DNA of 32,062 bases from Pseudomonadota bacterium (GCA_018242105.1 JAFECP010000011.1:8395-40456); one strand, 5' to 3'; shown: positions 15,012-22,950, counted from the stretch's first letter. Numbers and translations: made by a program. Notes: generated from the letters alone by a model not told the origin.

Positions 15012-15416
15012 ATGCGCCTTCGCCCGTTCGCACTTGCCGCGACCCTCGCCGCTTTCGCCATTCCCGCTGCCGCACAGACGGCGCCGGACTGGTCGAAAGC
15101 CGAGACCGTCACCCTGTCGATGAGCAATTATGCCTTCGCGCCCTCCACGCTGACTTTGAAAACGAACCAGCCTTACAAGCTCGTCTTCACCAGCACGGTG
15201 ATGAAAGATCATGATTTCAATGCGCCCGAGCTTTTCGCCGCCGGCGCGATCGCGCCGGAAGATGCGGGCAAAGTGTCGAAAGGCACGGTGGAAGTGGACG
15301 ATGGCGGCACGGTGACTGTGCGCTTCGTGCCGACGAAGCCCGGCACCTATAATTTCGACTGCGATCATTTCATGCACGCAATGATGGGCATGAAGGGAAC
15401 GGCGGTGGTGCAATGA
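15012..15416 (+). CDS. Secreted cupredoxin-like copper protein
   Basis: This is a 134-residue periplasmic protein with signal peptide (LRPFALAATLAAFAIPAAAQ, cleavage near AQT). The remainder is a single cupredoxin domain beginning VTLSMSNYAFAPSTLTLK. Candidate copper ligands are the His of MKDHDFNAPE and the Cys, His and Met of DCDHFMHAMMGMKG, the usual C-terminal loop. It could shuttle electrons or bind copper; no partner oxidase is nearby. The start ATG has GAGGAAA just upstream. The 80-base gap from the previous gene contains no strong terminator. Confidence 0.78.
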   Translation: MRLRPFALAATLAAFAIPAAAQTAPDWSKAETVTLSMSNYAFAPSTLTLKTNQPYKLVFTSTVMKDHDFNAPELFAAGAIAPEDAGKVSKGTVEVDDGGTVTVRFVPTKPGTYNFDCDHFMHAMMGMKGTAVVQ

Positions 15417-15446
15417 CTTTCCTCTTCCCGCGAAGCGGGGAGGAAA

Positions 15447-16277
15447 TTATTTTATCGGCAGCCAGATGGTGATGCCGCCATTGCCGGTGCGCGGGTCGAA
15501 CGCAGCGTTGTGGCGCTCGAAGCCGGGCGCTTCGGCGGGCGCGTGGCTGCTGTTCGGGAACCAGTCGTTCCAGATCGCACCATAGGTCTCGCGGATCTGG
15601 GTCACATGGCCGTCATGCGCGAAAACGGCGTAGGTTTGCGGCTGAAGCGTGAGCTTGACGAGATCCTTCGGTATGGCGCCGAACTTCGTCACGCCCGCGG
15701 CGGTGACATGCTCGATGCTGTCGTCATCCGAAGCGGTGGTGACGCCAACCGGCGGCTCATCGATCTTGTGTTCGATGCCGCGATAATGGTTCTGCATGAA
15801 GCGCTGCCACTGGCCCGCGATGTTCTGCATCCCGTTATAGGGGATGTGCTGGCTGAGCCCCACAAACAGCAGCGCGCCCGCTTTCTCGATGCGCGGTTCT
15901 TTCAGTTTCATAGCTTTGGACTCCAGATGGCGGATGGCATCGACGAGCTTCAGCCCTTCGATGGATTCGGATTTGCGGACCTCTTCGGGCGTTTTGCCGA
16001 ACTGCATCTTGAACGCACGGCTGAACGCTTCGTGGCTGGCATAGCCGGTGTCGAGCGCAACACCGAGGATGTCCGACGCACCGGCGGCCAGCGCATAGGC
16101 CGCTTCGGTGAGGCGGCGGGCGCGGCGGTATTCGATGACCGAAAGGCCGGTGGCTTCGCCGAAGGCATGCGCCAGATGGAAGCGCGACGCATCGCAAAAC
16201 TTGGCGATCTGCTCCAGCGAGAGGTCGCGATAGAGATTGCGTTCGATGACGAACAGCGCCTTGTTGGTGAGCGACAC
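15447..16277 (-). CDS. AraC-family regulator with GyrI-like effector domain
   Basis: This is a 276-residue regulator. Residues 1-105 hold two helix-turn-helix units of the AraC/XylS type (LEQIAKFCDASRFHLAHAF and ILGVALDTGYASHEAFSRAF, ending FGKTPEEVRKS). Residues from about 118 on form a GyrI/SOUL-like small-molecule binding domain ending WLPIK, as in Rob and BmrR-type sensors. The GTG start at 16277 follows AAAGGAT. It probably senses lipophilic drugs or stress compounds. Its targets are unknown; it is convergent with the cupredoxin gene and has no obvious divergent partner. Confidence 0.86.
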   Translation of the reverse strand: MSLTNKALFVIERNLYRDLSLEQIAKFCDASRFHLAHAFGEATGLSVIEYRRARRLTEAAYALAAGASDILGVALDTGYASHEAFSRAFKMQFGKTPEEVRKSESIEGLKLVDAIRHLESKAMKLKEPRIEKAGALLFVGLSQHIPYNGMQNIAGQWQRFMQNHYRGIEHKIDEPPVGVTTASDDDSIEHVTAAGVTKFGAIPKDLVKLTLQPQTYAVFAHDGHVTQIRETYGAIWNDWFPNSSHAPAEAPGFERHNAAFDPRTGNGGITIWLPIK

Positions 16278-16344
16278 GGCCGATCCTTTCGAGACCGATC
16301 CTAGCCGGATCGAAAGACCTTCGCTTGACCGGGATTGCGGCCGG

Positions 16345-17226
16345 TCAGGCTTTTGCAGGTGTGGTCGCCATGCCCGCGTCGCGCGCGTCTTTCAGGCTGC
16401 CGTGGTGCATGGACCAGACATGGGTGAATTCCGCGCCAAGCAGGAATATCTGCGCGGTGTAGTAGATCCACAGCAGCAGCACGATGACGCCGCCCGCCGC
16501 GCCATAGCGATAGCCCACCGTGGCCGAGCCAAGGTAAAGGCTGATGAAGAACTCACCGACATTGAACAGGACGGTTGTGCCGATGGCGCCTGCGATCACA
16601 TCGCGCCACTGGATTTCACAATCGGGCAGCGCGCGATAGATCGCCGCCAGAAGCAACGCGACCAGCACGAAAGAAATGCCGAAATTGAGAACATACGCGA
16701 GGAAGGAGCCGATGGGCAGCACATAATCGATGCGCTCTCCCAGCGCATGGATCGCCGCGGACATCACCAGCGACGTCAGAAGCAGAAAGCCCAGCGCCAC
16801 GACGAGAAACAAGCTCATGAACCGCCCGCGCGCCAGGCGCCGCCAGATCGCCGTCTTGGGCTGGGCTTTCCAGATCTTGTTCAGCGCCGCCTGCATCTCG
16901 CCGAACATGCCCGAGGCCGTGACGATGAGAAGGACGACGCCGATGATGTTGGTCCAGAAGCCGGTGCCGGTGGGATTGTCGGCATTGCGGATCGCGGTGG
17001 TGAGCAGCTTCGATGCACTGGGACCGACGAGGCGGCCCACCTCATGCGCGATGGCGGTGCCCGCCGCTTCGCGCCCGAAGACGAGGCCTGCGATGGAAGC
17101 CGCGATATAAAGAACCGGCGCCAGCGCGGTGATGGCGTAAAAGGCGATGGCGGCGCCACGGCTGAGCGAGTCATCTTCGTCAAACGCGACGATGCCTTCC
17201 TTCAGCAATGCCCAAAGTTCCCGCAT
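16345..17226 (-). CDS. YihY/BrkB family inner-membrane protein
   Basis: This 293-residue protein belongs to the YihY/BrkB (formerly 'RNase BN') family, inner-membrane proteins of unsettled role. The N-terminal LSRGAAIAFYAITALAPVLY is the family signature. Six hydrophobic segments follow, with the conserved GAIGTTVLFNVGEFFISLYL and YRYGAAGGVIVLLLWIYYTA stretches near the C-terminal third. The start ATG is at 17226. It stands alone between the AraC regulator and the HepT/MntA pair. Confidence 0.88.
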   Translation of the reverse strand: MRELWALLKEGIVAFDEDDSLSRGAAIAFYAITALAPVLYIAASIAGLVFGREAAGTAIAHEVGRLVGPSASKLLTTAIRNADNPTGTGFWTNIIGVVLLIVTASGMFGEMQAALNKIWKAQPKTAIWRRLARGRFMSLFLVVALGFLLLTSLVMSAAIHALGERIDYVLPIGSFLAYVLNFGISFVLVALLLAAIYRALPDCEIQWRDVIAGAIGTTVLFNVGEFFISLYLGSATVGYRYGAAGGVIVLLLWIYYTAQIFLLGAEFTHVWSMHHGSLKDARDAGMATTPAKA

Positions 17227-17349
17227 ACCCGATCAAGCCATAGGGTGCGCTTGAGTTCCATCCCCTTGTGCCAAGGCGCGGGAGACACCCCCTACGGGAA
17301 AAACATCGTCCCGCTTCGCCTATGCCTCAACCACGATATCAAGCGACGT

Positions 17350-17715
17350 TTAAAATGTGGGTTTGTAACCGAGGCGTCTGAGTTCCTCGGAAATAGCAGT
17401 CGCCAGTAGCGGAAGATCACTTGCAATCGTTTCCCAGATCACTTCACTCGACACCGCAGAATATGCATGGCGATATACGTTTCCCGCAGCTTTGATTGCC
17501 CTCCAATTTATCGTGAGGAATCTCGCTTTGGCCTCGTCCGGAATATGTCGCGAAGCCTCGGAGATAATCTCCAGTGCGCGTGTGGCAGCGTAGATGCGCA
17601 TCCGCTCGGCTGAAAACTCGCTCGCGCTTAAGCTTCCAACGAATTCGTAGGCCGCGTCGATATTTTCCAGTATATCCAAAAGGTAACGCGCGAAGCCTCC
17701 CTCCCTAGAAGGCAT
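17350..17715 (-). CDS. HepT-like toxin/RNase (DUF86)
   Basis: HepT toxins are small HEPN-fold RNases paired with an MNT nucleotidyltransferase antitoxin that AMPylates them. The 121-residue protein from the ATG at 17715 is helical and carries the motif region GNVYRHAYSAV. This has the H-X-Y of the RX4HXY catalytic motif, but Gly where the first Arg is expected, a variant I associate with one DUF86 branch. The start lies inside the antitoxin gene (11-base overlap), so translation is coupled. A start at 17742 would overlap further and is less likely. Base composition is lower in G+C than neighbours. Confidence 0.82.
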   Translation of the reverse strand: MPSREGGFARYLLDILENIDAAYEFVGSLSASEFSAERMRIYAATRALEIISEASRHIPDEAKARFLTINWRAIKAAGNVYRHAYSAVSSEVIWETIASDLPLLATAISEELRRLGYKPTF

Positions 17716-18007
17716 TGACGCGGTCCTGCATCGCACTTTCAACAGCGAATGGCTTTAAGGCCTTGGCTTCGATCAGATCCACTTTTCGGCCGAATAAATC
17801 TTCGAGATCGAGTTGAATTCCGACGAATTGATAAACGCCCATATGACTTTCGGGGTCGAGTTCGACCATGACATCCACATCGCTTGACGATTTGGCCTCC
17901 CCGCGAGCGACCGAACCGAAGACGGCAGCGTGCAGAATGCCTTTCGCGCGCAACGAATCCTTGTTGGCGCGCAGAATTCCAAGAGCACGGTCAAGCGTCA
18001 TCGACAT
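17705..18007 (-). CDS. MntA-like nucleotidyltransferase antitoxin
   Basis: This is a 100-residue minimal nucleotidyltransferase of the MNT family, partner of the HepT-like toxin downstream. The motif GS-X10-D-X-D is exact (GSVARGEAKSSSDVDVMVE), followed by a third acidic position in KVDLIEA. It would transfer AMP to the toxin. The ATG at 18007 is preferred. In-frame GTG 18013 and ATG 18001 exist, but a -10-like TATACT ends only seven bases upstream of 18007, implying a leaderless message. Confidence 0.85.
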   Translation of the reverse strand: MSMTLDRALGILRANKDSLRAKGILHAAVFGSVARGEAKSSSDVDVMVELDPESHMGVYQFVGIQLDLEDLFGRKVDLIEAKALKPFAVESAMQDRVNAF

Positions 18008-18013
18008 AGACAC

Positions 18014-18019
18014 AGTATA
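18014..18019 (-). promoter_or_regulatory. Candidate -10 element giving a leaderless mntA message
   Basis: On the minus strand TATACT (5/6 to TATAAT) spans 18019-18014. With usual spacing, transcription would start at or next to the ATG at 18007, and no ribosome-binding site is visible. The -35 is poor (TGAACT at 18042-18037, 17-base spacer). Confidence 0.4.
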
Positions 18020-18039
18020 GCAGATACAAGGGTTAAAGT

Positions 18040-18861
18040 TCAGCCGGTCAGATTTTCCGGAATCGTCTGTTTCAGGCGGCCGCCGACGCGCACCGGCTCG
18101 ATGCGCGCGGCGAGGCCCTTGGCGTTGGTTTCAAGAAACACGCCGCAAAGCGTTGCCGGCCCTGTCGCAGGCTGGAAGCGGTTGCCGGGAAGCTTGCGGG
18201 TGAAGCGGTTGAGCGGCTCGAACTTGTCCATGCCGATGACGCTGTCGTAATCGGCGCAGGCACCGGCATCGGTCTGATACGCCGTGCCGCCCGGAAGTAT
18301 CTGCGCGTCACCCGTCGGAATGTGCTGATGCGAGCCGACGACCAGCGATGCGCGCCCGTCGCAGAAATGGCCCATCGCCATTTTCTCCGATGTCGCTTCG
18401 GCGTGCATGTCCACCACGATGGCATCCGCCGCTTCGCCGAGCGGGCAGGCATTCAGTTCGGAATCGACGGCGGCGAAGGGATCGTCCTGCGGCTCCATGA
18501 AGACGCGGCCAAGCGGCGAGACGACAAGCACGCTCTGCCCGTTCTTCGCCTGAAACAGATTGGCGCCCTTGCCCGGCGCACCGGCGGGCAGATTGCGCGG
18601 GCGCAGCACGCGGTCTTCGTCGGCGATGAAATTCAGAATCTCGCGCTGATCGGCCCAGTGATTGCCGGTGGTGATGCAATCCACGCCGAGCGCGAAGAAT
18701 TCGTTTGCGATGGCGCGGGTGATGCCGAAACCATGCGCCGCGTTTTCGCCGTTCAGGATGACGAAATCGAGCTTCAGCCGGTCCATCAGGCGCGGAAGTT
18801 CCGCGGTCACAACATCGCGGCCCGGCTTTCCGATAACGTCTCCAATGAAAAGAATTCGCAT
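18040..18861 (-). CDS. ymdB: YmdB-family metallophosphoesterase (2',3'-cyclic phosphodiesterase-like)
   Basis: This 273-residue calcineurin-fold phosphodiesterase belongs to the TIGR00282/YmdB family; the Bacillus homologue acts on cyclic nucleotides and affects biofilm formation. Metal-binding motifs are visible: FIGDVIGKPGRD, NGENAAHG, TGNHWAD and the His-rich VGSHQHIPTGDAQ. Conserved YQTDAG and IGMD motifs are near the C-terminus. The ATG at 18861 begins MRILFIGDVIG; an upstream extension to 18918 is not homologous. In many alphaproteobacteria this gene sits close to 5-FCL and yebC; here it is separated from both by accessory genes. Confidence 0.93.
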   Translation of the reverse strand: MRILFIGDVIGKPGRDVVTAELPRLMDRLKLDFVILNGENAAHGFGITRAIANEFFALGVDCITTGNHWADQREILNFIADEDRVLRPRNLPAGAPGKGANLFQAKNGQSVLVVSPLGRVFMEPQDDPFAAVDSELNACPLGEAADAIVVDMHAEATSEKMAMGHFCDGRASLVVGSHQHIPTGDAQILPGGTAYQTDAGACADYDSVIGMDKFEPLNRFTRKLPGNRFQPATGPATLCGVFLETNAKGLAARIEPVRVGGRLKQTIPENLTG

Positions 18862-18962
18862 GACCTGCCTTAAAGCATTGCAGCCATGCGCCGCGCAACT
18901 GACACGGCAACTGTGCAAGAAGCGGCGCGAAGGCCTAAGCTACGGGAAAACAGGAGGTGCCC

Positions 18963-19463
18963 ATGGCTGTTCTGGCGTTAAGAACCAACGAGTTTCCCCT
19001 CACCCAGCCCCTCGCTTACCAGGAACAGGACAGCCCGCTCACGCTGGCCCAGGGCCTTGCCGAATATTATCGCGTCAATGGCGGACGCGTGCTTCCGCCC
19101 GAAACCCTGTCGCCGGAAAGCGCAGCCCTGTTTCGAAGCCATGACATCTGCCATGTGATCTTCGGCCTCGACACGACGATGGAAGACGAGGCGATGGCCG
19201 ACACGCGCACCTTGCTCTCCTGCGATGTGGGCTTCGCGCGCTATTCGCATTATCTGGCCACCAACACGGAAGCGCAGGCCGCCTTCAAGGAAGCCGGTTA
19301 CGGCGCGGTGCTATGGGGCACGCTGAAAGCGCTGCCGCGCCTGGCCCGCGCCATTCGCGAAAACTTCCGCATGACGCGGAAGTGGCCCTGGGTGCCGCCG
19401 GAAAGCTTTAAGGAGCGCAAGCTTTCCGATCTTCGCCGCGAATATGGAATTCGCGTGATCTGA
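18963..19463 (+). CDS. Coq4-like ubiquinone-biosynthesis family protein
   Basis: This 166-residue protein carries the Coq4 signature HD-X2-H-X11-E exactly (SHDICHVIFGLDTTMEDEAM). Coq4 is a zinc-dependent protein of ubiquinone synthesis, recently linked to C1 decarboxylation/hydroxylation. This protein is shorter than most Coq4 proteins, so the exact role is uncertain. The ATG at 18963 has a perfect AGGAGG five bases upstream; a GTG at 18957 overlaps that site and is rejected. It starts a plus-strand run of three genes divergent from ymdB. Confidence 0.72.
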   Translation: MAVLALRTNEFPLTQPLAYQEQDSPLTLAQGLAEYYRVNGGRVLPPETLSPESAALFRSHDICHVIFGLDTTMEDEAMADTRTLLSCDVGFARYSHYLATNTEAQAAFKEAGYGAVLWGTLKALPRLARAIRENFRMTRKWPWVPPESFKERKLSDLRREYGIRVI

Positions 19464-19467
19464 CGCG

Positions 19468-20148
19468 ATGATGCTGCGCACGGCCATCACATCCGCGCTG
19501 TGGATCGGATTGATGGGCGTTTGCCTGTTCGCTGCCGCGGGAAACTGGCGCTGGCCGCAAGGCTGGGCGTTCATCGCGATCTATTTCTTCGGCTCGCTGG
19601 GCTTCGGCGCTTACTACGCCAAACGCGATCCGGCGCTTCTCAAATCGCGCATGGAGCCGCTGAAGGACAAAGGCGCGCCATGGTGGGATCGTGTATTCCT
19701 GCTCACCTTCATCACGATCTGGTTTCTGTGGCTCATCTTCATGGGCGTGGATGCCGGGCGCTGGCATCTCACCGCGCCCATGCCGGTGGCCGTGAACACG
19801 ATTGGCGGTTTGCTGATCGCCGCCGGCTTCCTCGCCACGCTTGCGGTGTTCAACGCCAACAGCTTCGCCGAGCCGACGGTGCGATTGCAGAGCGATCGCG
19901 GCCAGCATGTGATCGACACCGGGCCTTACGCGCTGGTGCGCCATCCCATGTATGCGTCGGCGATCCTCTATCTTTTCGGCATGCCGCTGCTCTTGGGATC
20001 GACATGGGGATTGCTGGCGCCGCCGCTGTTCATCGTCGCCGTGTCGCTGCGCGCCATCGGCGAAGAGAACAAGCTGGCGCGCGAACTTCCAGGCTATGCG
20101 GACTACATGCAACGCGTGCCTTACCGGCTGGTGCCGTTCGTGTGGTGA
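19468..20148 (+). CDS. Isoprenylcysteine carboxyl methyltransferase-like membrane protein
   Basis: This is a 226-residue polytopic membrane protein with about five hydrophobic segments. The C-terminal half has the ICMT/PEMT-family signature TGPYALVRHPMYAS, then EENKLARELPGYADYMQRV, which together form the SAM-binding methyltransferase core. Bacterial members methylate phospholipids, thiols or unknown lipophilic acceptors; the substrate here is unknown. The start ATG follows the previous stop by 4 bases, so the two genes are probably cotranscribed. Confidence 0.82.
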   Translation: MMLRTAITSALWIGLMGVCLFAAAGNWRWPQGWAFIAIYFFGSLGFGAYYAKRDPALLKSRMEPLKDKGAPWWDRVFLLTFITIWFLWLIFMGVDAGRWHLTAPMPVAVNTIGGLLIAAGFLATLAVFNANSFAEPTVRLQSDRGQHVIDTGPYALVRHPMYASAILYLFGMPLLLGSTWGLLAPPLFIVAVSLRAIGEENKLARELPGYADYMQRVPYRLVPFVW

Positions 20149-20245
20149 CGGGCTAGTTTGTTGCCCGTTTTGTTTCGCATGGCGGCACTGCGCCCGCGAG
20201 GCGCCAGACTTCTGTTACAAATCCGGATATTCAAAGGGATGGGGC

Positions 20246-21196
20246 ATGCGGTTTCTTGCGTTGGTGACGTTTCTGGGATTGGCAGCCGCCCCGGCACAGG
20301 CCGCGATCTGCCACACACAGAATTTGATGCCGGAATTCCTCACCTTCGAAGCGCAGACCGAGGGAATAGCGGCGGATGCGCGCGCCGGCCTGTTTGTGAA
20401 GGCCATCGCGGAACGGCATCCGGACTACTACACCAGCGAGGAATTCGGCGACGCGGCGCGGCTGCACAAATCGGCCTTGCGGTTTTTCGATCCTTCCCGC
20501 CCGATCGTGTTCGGCGGCTTCGGGCCGCTGACCGAGGCGCATCTGCGCGCGGTGGCCGCAAACGTCATGCCCGCCTTCGGCAAGGCGCAGGCCGATTTCG
20601 CCAGGGCTTTCCCCGATTTCGCCTGCCGGGCCGACGTCATGTTCGGCATATCGCTGCTGCATTTCGATGGGCATGGCTACAACGACAAATCCGGCCGCGA
20701 GCATATGCGCTTTGGCATCGACATGATCGCGCTGCTGCACCAGCCGCAGGATCTGCCCGCGTTCTTCGCGCATGAGCTGTTTCACATCTATCACGCGCAG
20801 GCGCTGGGCGTTCATTCCGAGGATGACGACCGCACATGGTGGGCGATGTGGGAAGAAGGGCTCGCCACCTATGTCAGCCGCCAGATGAACGCGCCGCAAA
20901 CGGAACAGCAGGTTCTGTGGATTCCATCCGATCTGGTCGCGCAGATGGGAAAGCCCGGCGTGATGAAGGAGACGGCAAAAGAGATGCTCGCCGATTTCGA
21001 CACCACCGAGCACTATCGCAACTGGTTTACCGCAGGACATTCCGCGCCGGGCCTGCCCGCCCGCGCGGGCTATTTCATGGGGTTGCGGATGGCCGAAGAA
21101 TTGGGCCGCACGCGCACGCTGCAACAACTCGCGCATCTGACGCCGGATGAAGTGAAGCCACTGGCGAAGGTGTTTCTGGAAGAACAGGCGCGCTAG
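20246..21196 (+). CDS. Secreted zinc metallopeptidase-like protein (HExxH)
   Basis: This is a 316-residue exported protein. The signal peptide (MRFLALVTFLGLAAAPAQAA) is followed by a domain with His176-Glu177-X2-His180 (FFAHELFHIYHAQALG). A Glu pair at 203-204 (MWEEGLATYVSRQM) fits the third zinc ligand of gluzincin-type peptidases. It resembles DUF2268-like predicted proteases, but I cannot place it firmly. AAAGGGATGGGGC precedes the ATG at 20246. It follows the methyltransferase-like gene by 97 bases. Confidence 0.7.
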   Translation: MRFLALVTFLGLAAAPAQAAICHTQNLMPEFLTFEAQTEGIAADARAGLFVKAIAERHPDYYTSEEFGDAARLHKSALRFFDPSRPIVFGGFGPLTEAHLRAVAANVMPAFGKAQADFARAFPDFACRADVMFGISLLHFDGHGYNDKSGREHMRFGIDMIALLHQPQDLPAFFAHELFHIYHAQALGVHSEDDDRTWWAMWEEGLATYVSRQMNAPQTEQQVLWIPSDLVAQMGKPGVMKETAKEMLADFDTTEHYRNWFTAGHSAPGLPARAGYFMGLRMAEELGRTRTLQQLAHLTPDEVKPLAKVFLEEQAR

Positions 21197-21206
21197 GCCG
21201 CTCACC

Positions 21207-21264
21207 CTTCGACAAGCTCAGGGTGAGGAGAATTGCATAGATCCTCATGCTGAGCCTGTCGAAG
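21207..21264. repeat. REP-like inverted repeat, CTTCGACAAGCTCAG family (copy 1)
   Basis: CTTCGACAAGCTCAG (21207-21221) pairs with CTGAGCCTGTCGAAG (21250-21264) with one mismatch. The same family occurs at 28531-28604. It lies between the convergent metallopeptidase and 5-FCL genes and may act as a bidirectional terminator. Confidence 0.85.
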
Positions 21265-21299
21265 CATGGGACCAGACGGTTCTGTCAGAAAGTTATGCG

Positions 21300-21860
21300 C
21301 TAGCGGAATTCGCGCATGCCGTTTTCGGTGATCACCGCATCGAGCGGATGGTCGTGGGCTTCGCGCGGGAGTTCATCCACTTCCTGTCCCGCATAAGCGA
21401 CGCCGATGGCGCGCACCGTGGAGTTCGCGCGCAGGAAATCCAGCGTGCGGTCGTAATAGCCGCCGCCATAGCCGAGGCGATGGCCGTGGCGGTCGAAAGC
21501 GAGCAGCGGCACCAGCAGGATTTTCGGATAAGCCAGCGGCCATTCTTTCAGCGGCTCGGGAATCCCGTAGGCGCCGCGCTGCAAATTCTGTCCCGCGCAC
21601 CAGCGGTGAAACACCAGCGGTTCGCCCTTCGCGGCGACGCGCGGGAAGGCGAGTGTGCAATTCTGCAAGGTGAGTTTCTTCAGCAGGATGTGCGGATCGG
21701 CTTCATCGCCGATGGCGATATAGCCGCCGGCAACGCTGCCCTCCGCGATCTTCAACGCCGCGACATGTATGGCGACATCGCGGGCGAAATCGGGATGCGC
21801 ATGCGCGAGTTGCGCGCGGCGGGCGCGCAGTTCTTTGCGAAGTTCAATCTTTGAGATCAT
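21300..21860 (-). CDS. ygfA: 5-formyltetrahydrofolate cyclo-ligase
   Basis: This enzyme converts 5-formyl-THF to 5,10-methenyl-THF with ATP. The 186-residue product has the N-terminal ELRKELRARR, the central GEPLVFHRW and GAYGIPEP, the LVPLLAFDRHGHRLGYGGGYYDRTLD block (phosphate-binding glycines) and a normal length. ATG at 21860. In bacteria this gene often follows the 6S RNA gene and can be cotranscribed with it, as here. Confidence 0.95.
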   Translation of the reverse strand: MISKIELRKELRARRAQLAHAHPDFARDVAIHVAALKIAEGSVAGGYIAIGDEADPHILLKKLTLQNCTLAFPRVAAKGEPLVFHRWCAGQNLQRGAYGIPEPLKEWPLAYPKILLVPLLAFDRHGHRLGYGGGYYDRTLDFLRANSTVRAIGVAYAGQEVDELPREAHDHPLDAVITENGMREFR

Positions 21861-21939
21861 TGCGGTGTCTGGTTGGCCGGGTCGGTTTGCACGCTGTCGC
21901 TACAAACCCCTTCGCTTGCTGCCCGGCCATGACGGGCTT

Positions 21940-22117
21940 TTAGGCGGACAGGACCGCGCACCACCGTTGGATTTCGGATCCTCACGGGCCTGCAAGTGCA
22001 GGTGGGCGCCATATGTCCGGAACCACGGCTCCGGTCAGGGACAGCTCCCGGTGAGTACCATTAAGGCCCCTGGGCATCGCTATCCTGACGCGTGGGGCAG
22101 TACCTGTCCGAGGGCTA
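21940..22117 (-). ncRNA. ssrS: 6S RNA
   Basis: 6S RNA mimics an open promoter and sequesters sigma70 RNA polymerase in stationary phase. Location between zapA and 5-FCL on the minus strand is the conserved place. The ends close as a helix: CGGACAGG (22110-22103) pairs with CCTGTCCG (21952-21945), extended by UUAG/CUAA after a small bulge. Inside are stretches I associate with alphaproteobacterial 6S, CAGGGGCCTTAATGG in the central bubble region and GGCGCCCACCTG. About 178 bases; ends are approximate. Confidence 0.88.
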
Positions 22118-22119
22118 AC

Positions 22120-22479
22120 TTAGGCGTGACCGAGCCTTGCGGCAATGTCTTCGGCGCGTTTGGCGGAGCGTTCCATCAGGCTGATCGCCTGTGTTTCCGC
22201 CTGATTGAGCTTGCCGCTGATCTCTTCATGCGCGCTGGCGAGATCGCCCGCATGTTTGGCGTGACCTTCCAGCTTGGAGCGCACTTCGTAAAATTCGTCG
22301 GTGATGAGAAGCGCCGCCATCAAGAGCAAGCGCTGATCGCCAACCTGCCCCACACTTTCCAGAAGCTCGCGCACCTTGCTGTCGACATGCGAGGCGAGAT
22401 CTTTCAGATGCTCTTCCTCGCCTTCATCGCAGGCGATGGTATAGGCGCGGCCGCTCACCATGACGTTTACAAGTGGCAC
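22120..22479 (-). CDS. zapA: Cell division protein ZapA
   Basis: ZapA promotes bundling of FtsZ filaments at the division ring. The 119-residue protein opens with the conserved VNVMVSGRAYTIACDEGEEEHL head domain (given in part), followed by DQRLLLMAALLITDEF and a long C-terminal coiled coil. ATG at 22479; the stop at 22120 is immediately followed by the 6S RNA. The DUF4164 coiled-coil gene lies just upstream on the same strand. Confidence 0.92.
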   Translation of the reverse strand: MPLVNVMVSGRAYTIACDEGEEEHLKDLASHVDSKVRELLESVGQVGDQRLLLMAALLITDEFYEVRSKLEGHAKHAGDLASAHEEISGKLNQAETQAISLMERSAKRAEDIAARLGHA

Positions 22480-22502
22480 AGCGAGCTCCGTTCTGCAGAA
22501 AA

Positions 22503-22568
22503 GCGAGTAGTGCGTAGCGAATAGCGAAATAGAACTTCCCTATTCGCCATTCGCAATTCGCTATTCGC
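22503..22568. repeat. GCGAATAG/CTATTCGC inverted repeat between zapA and the DUF4164 gene
   Basis: GCGAATAGCGAAATAG (22517-22532) faces CTATTCGC at 22540-22547 and again at 22561-22568, so more than one hairpin can form. It is a lower-GC element in high-GC surroundings, and it lies between zapA and the upstream gene, which end and start close by. Confidence 0.8.
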
Positions 22569-22583
22569 TTGTTCGATCATAAA

Positions 22584-22847
22584 TCACCGCCCAAGGGCCA
22601 TCCGTATCTCGGCAATCGCGCCGTCGAGGCGCTCTTCGACTTCTTCGGTGATGCCCGCAAGGCCGCGCGTCTCTTCTTCCAGTTCCGCGACCCGCGCGAG
22701 CAGCGCTTCGCGCTCCGCGTTCAGGCCCGCGATCTCGGCAGCGTCCTTTTTGGCTTTGGTGCGGACCTCCGCGAGGGGAAGCGCGTTCGCTTCCAGCGCT
22801 TCGAGCGCTTTTTCCAGCCGGGCGGCGGTGTCGTCGAGCCTCGACAT
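22584..22847 (-). CDS. DUF4164 family coiled-coil protein
   Basis: This is an 87-residue acidic, almost fully helical coiled-coil protein (heptad-like Leu/Ala pattern from residue 5 to 70, EREALLARVAELEEETRG). Proteins of this family are found upstream of zapA in alphaproteobacteria, as here, which suggests a division-related role, but none is established. ATG at 22847; 104 bases separate it from zapA. Confidence 0.75.
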   Translation of the reverse strand: MSRLDDTAARLEKALEALEANALPLAEVRTKAKKDAAEIAGLNAEREALLARVAELEEETRGLAGITEEVEERLDGAIAEIRMALGR

Positions 22848-22950
22848 TCCGGCTCCTCATTAACGAATCTCCGCCGGACCATAGGCCGCATGGCCCGGAG
22901 CATCAACGAAAGGCCGCTTCAGCCGTTGTTTTCCACGGGTTATTGCCACC

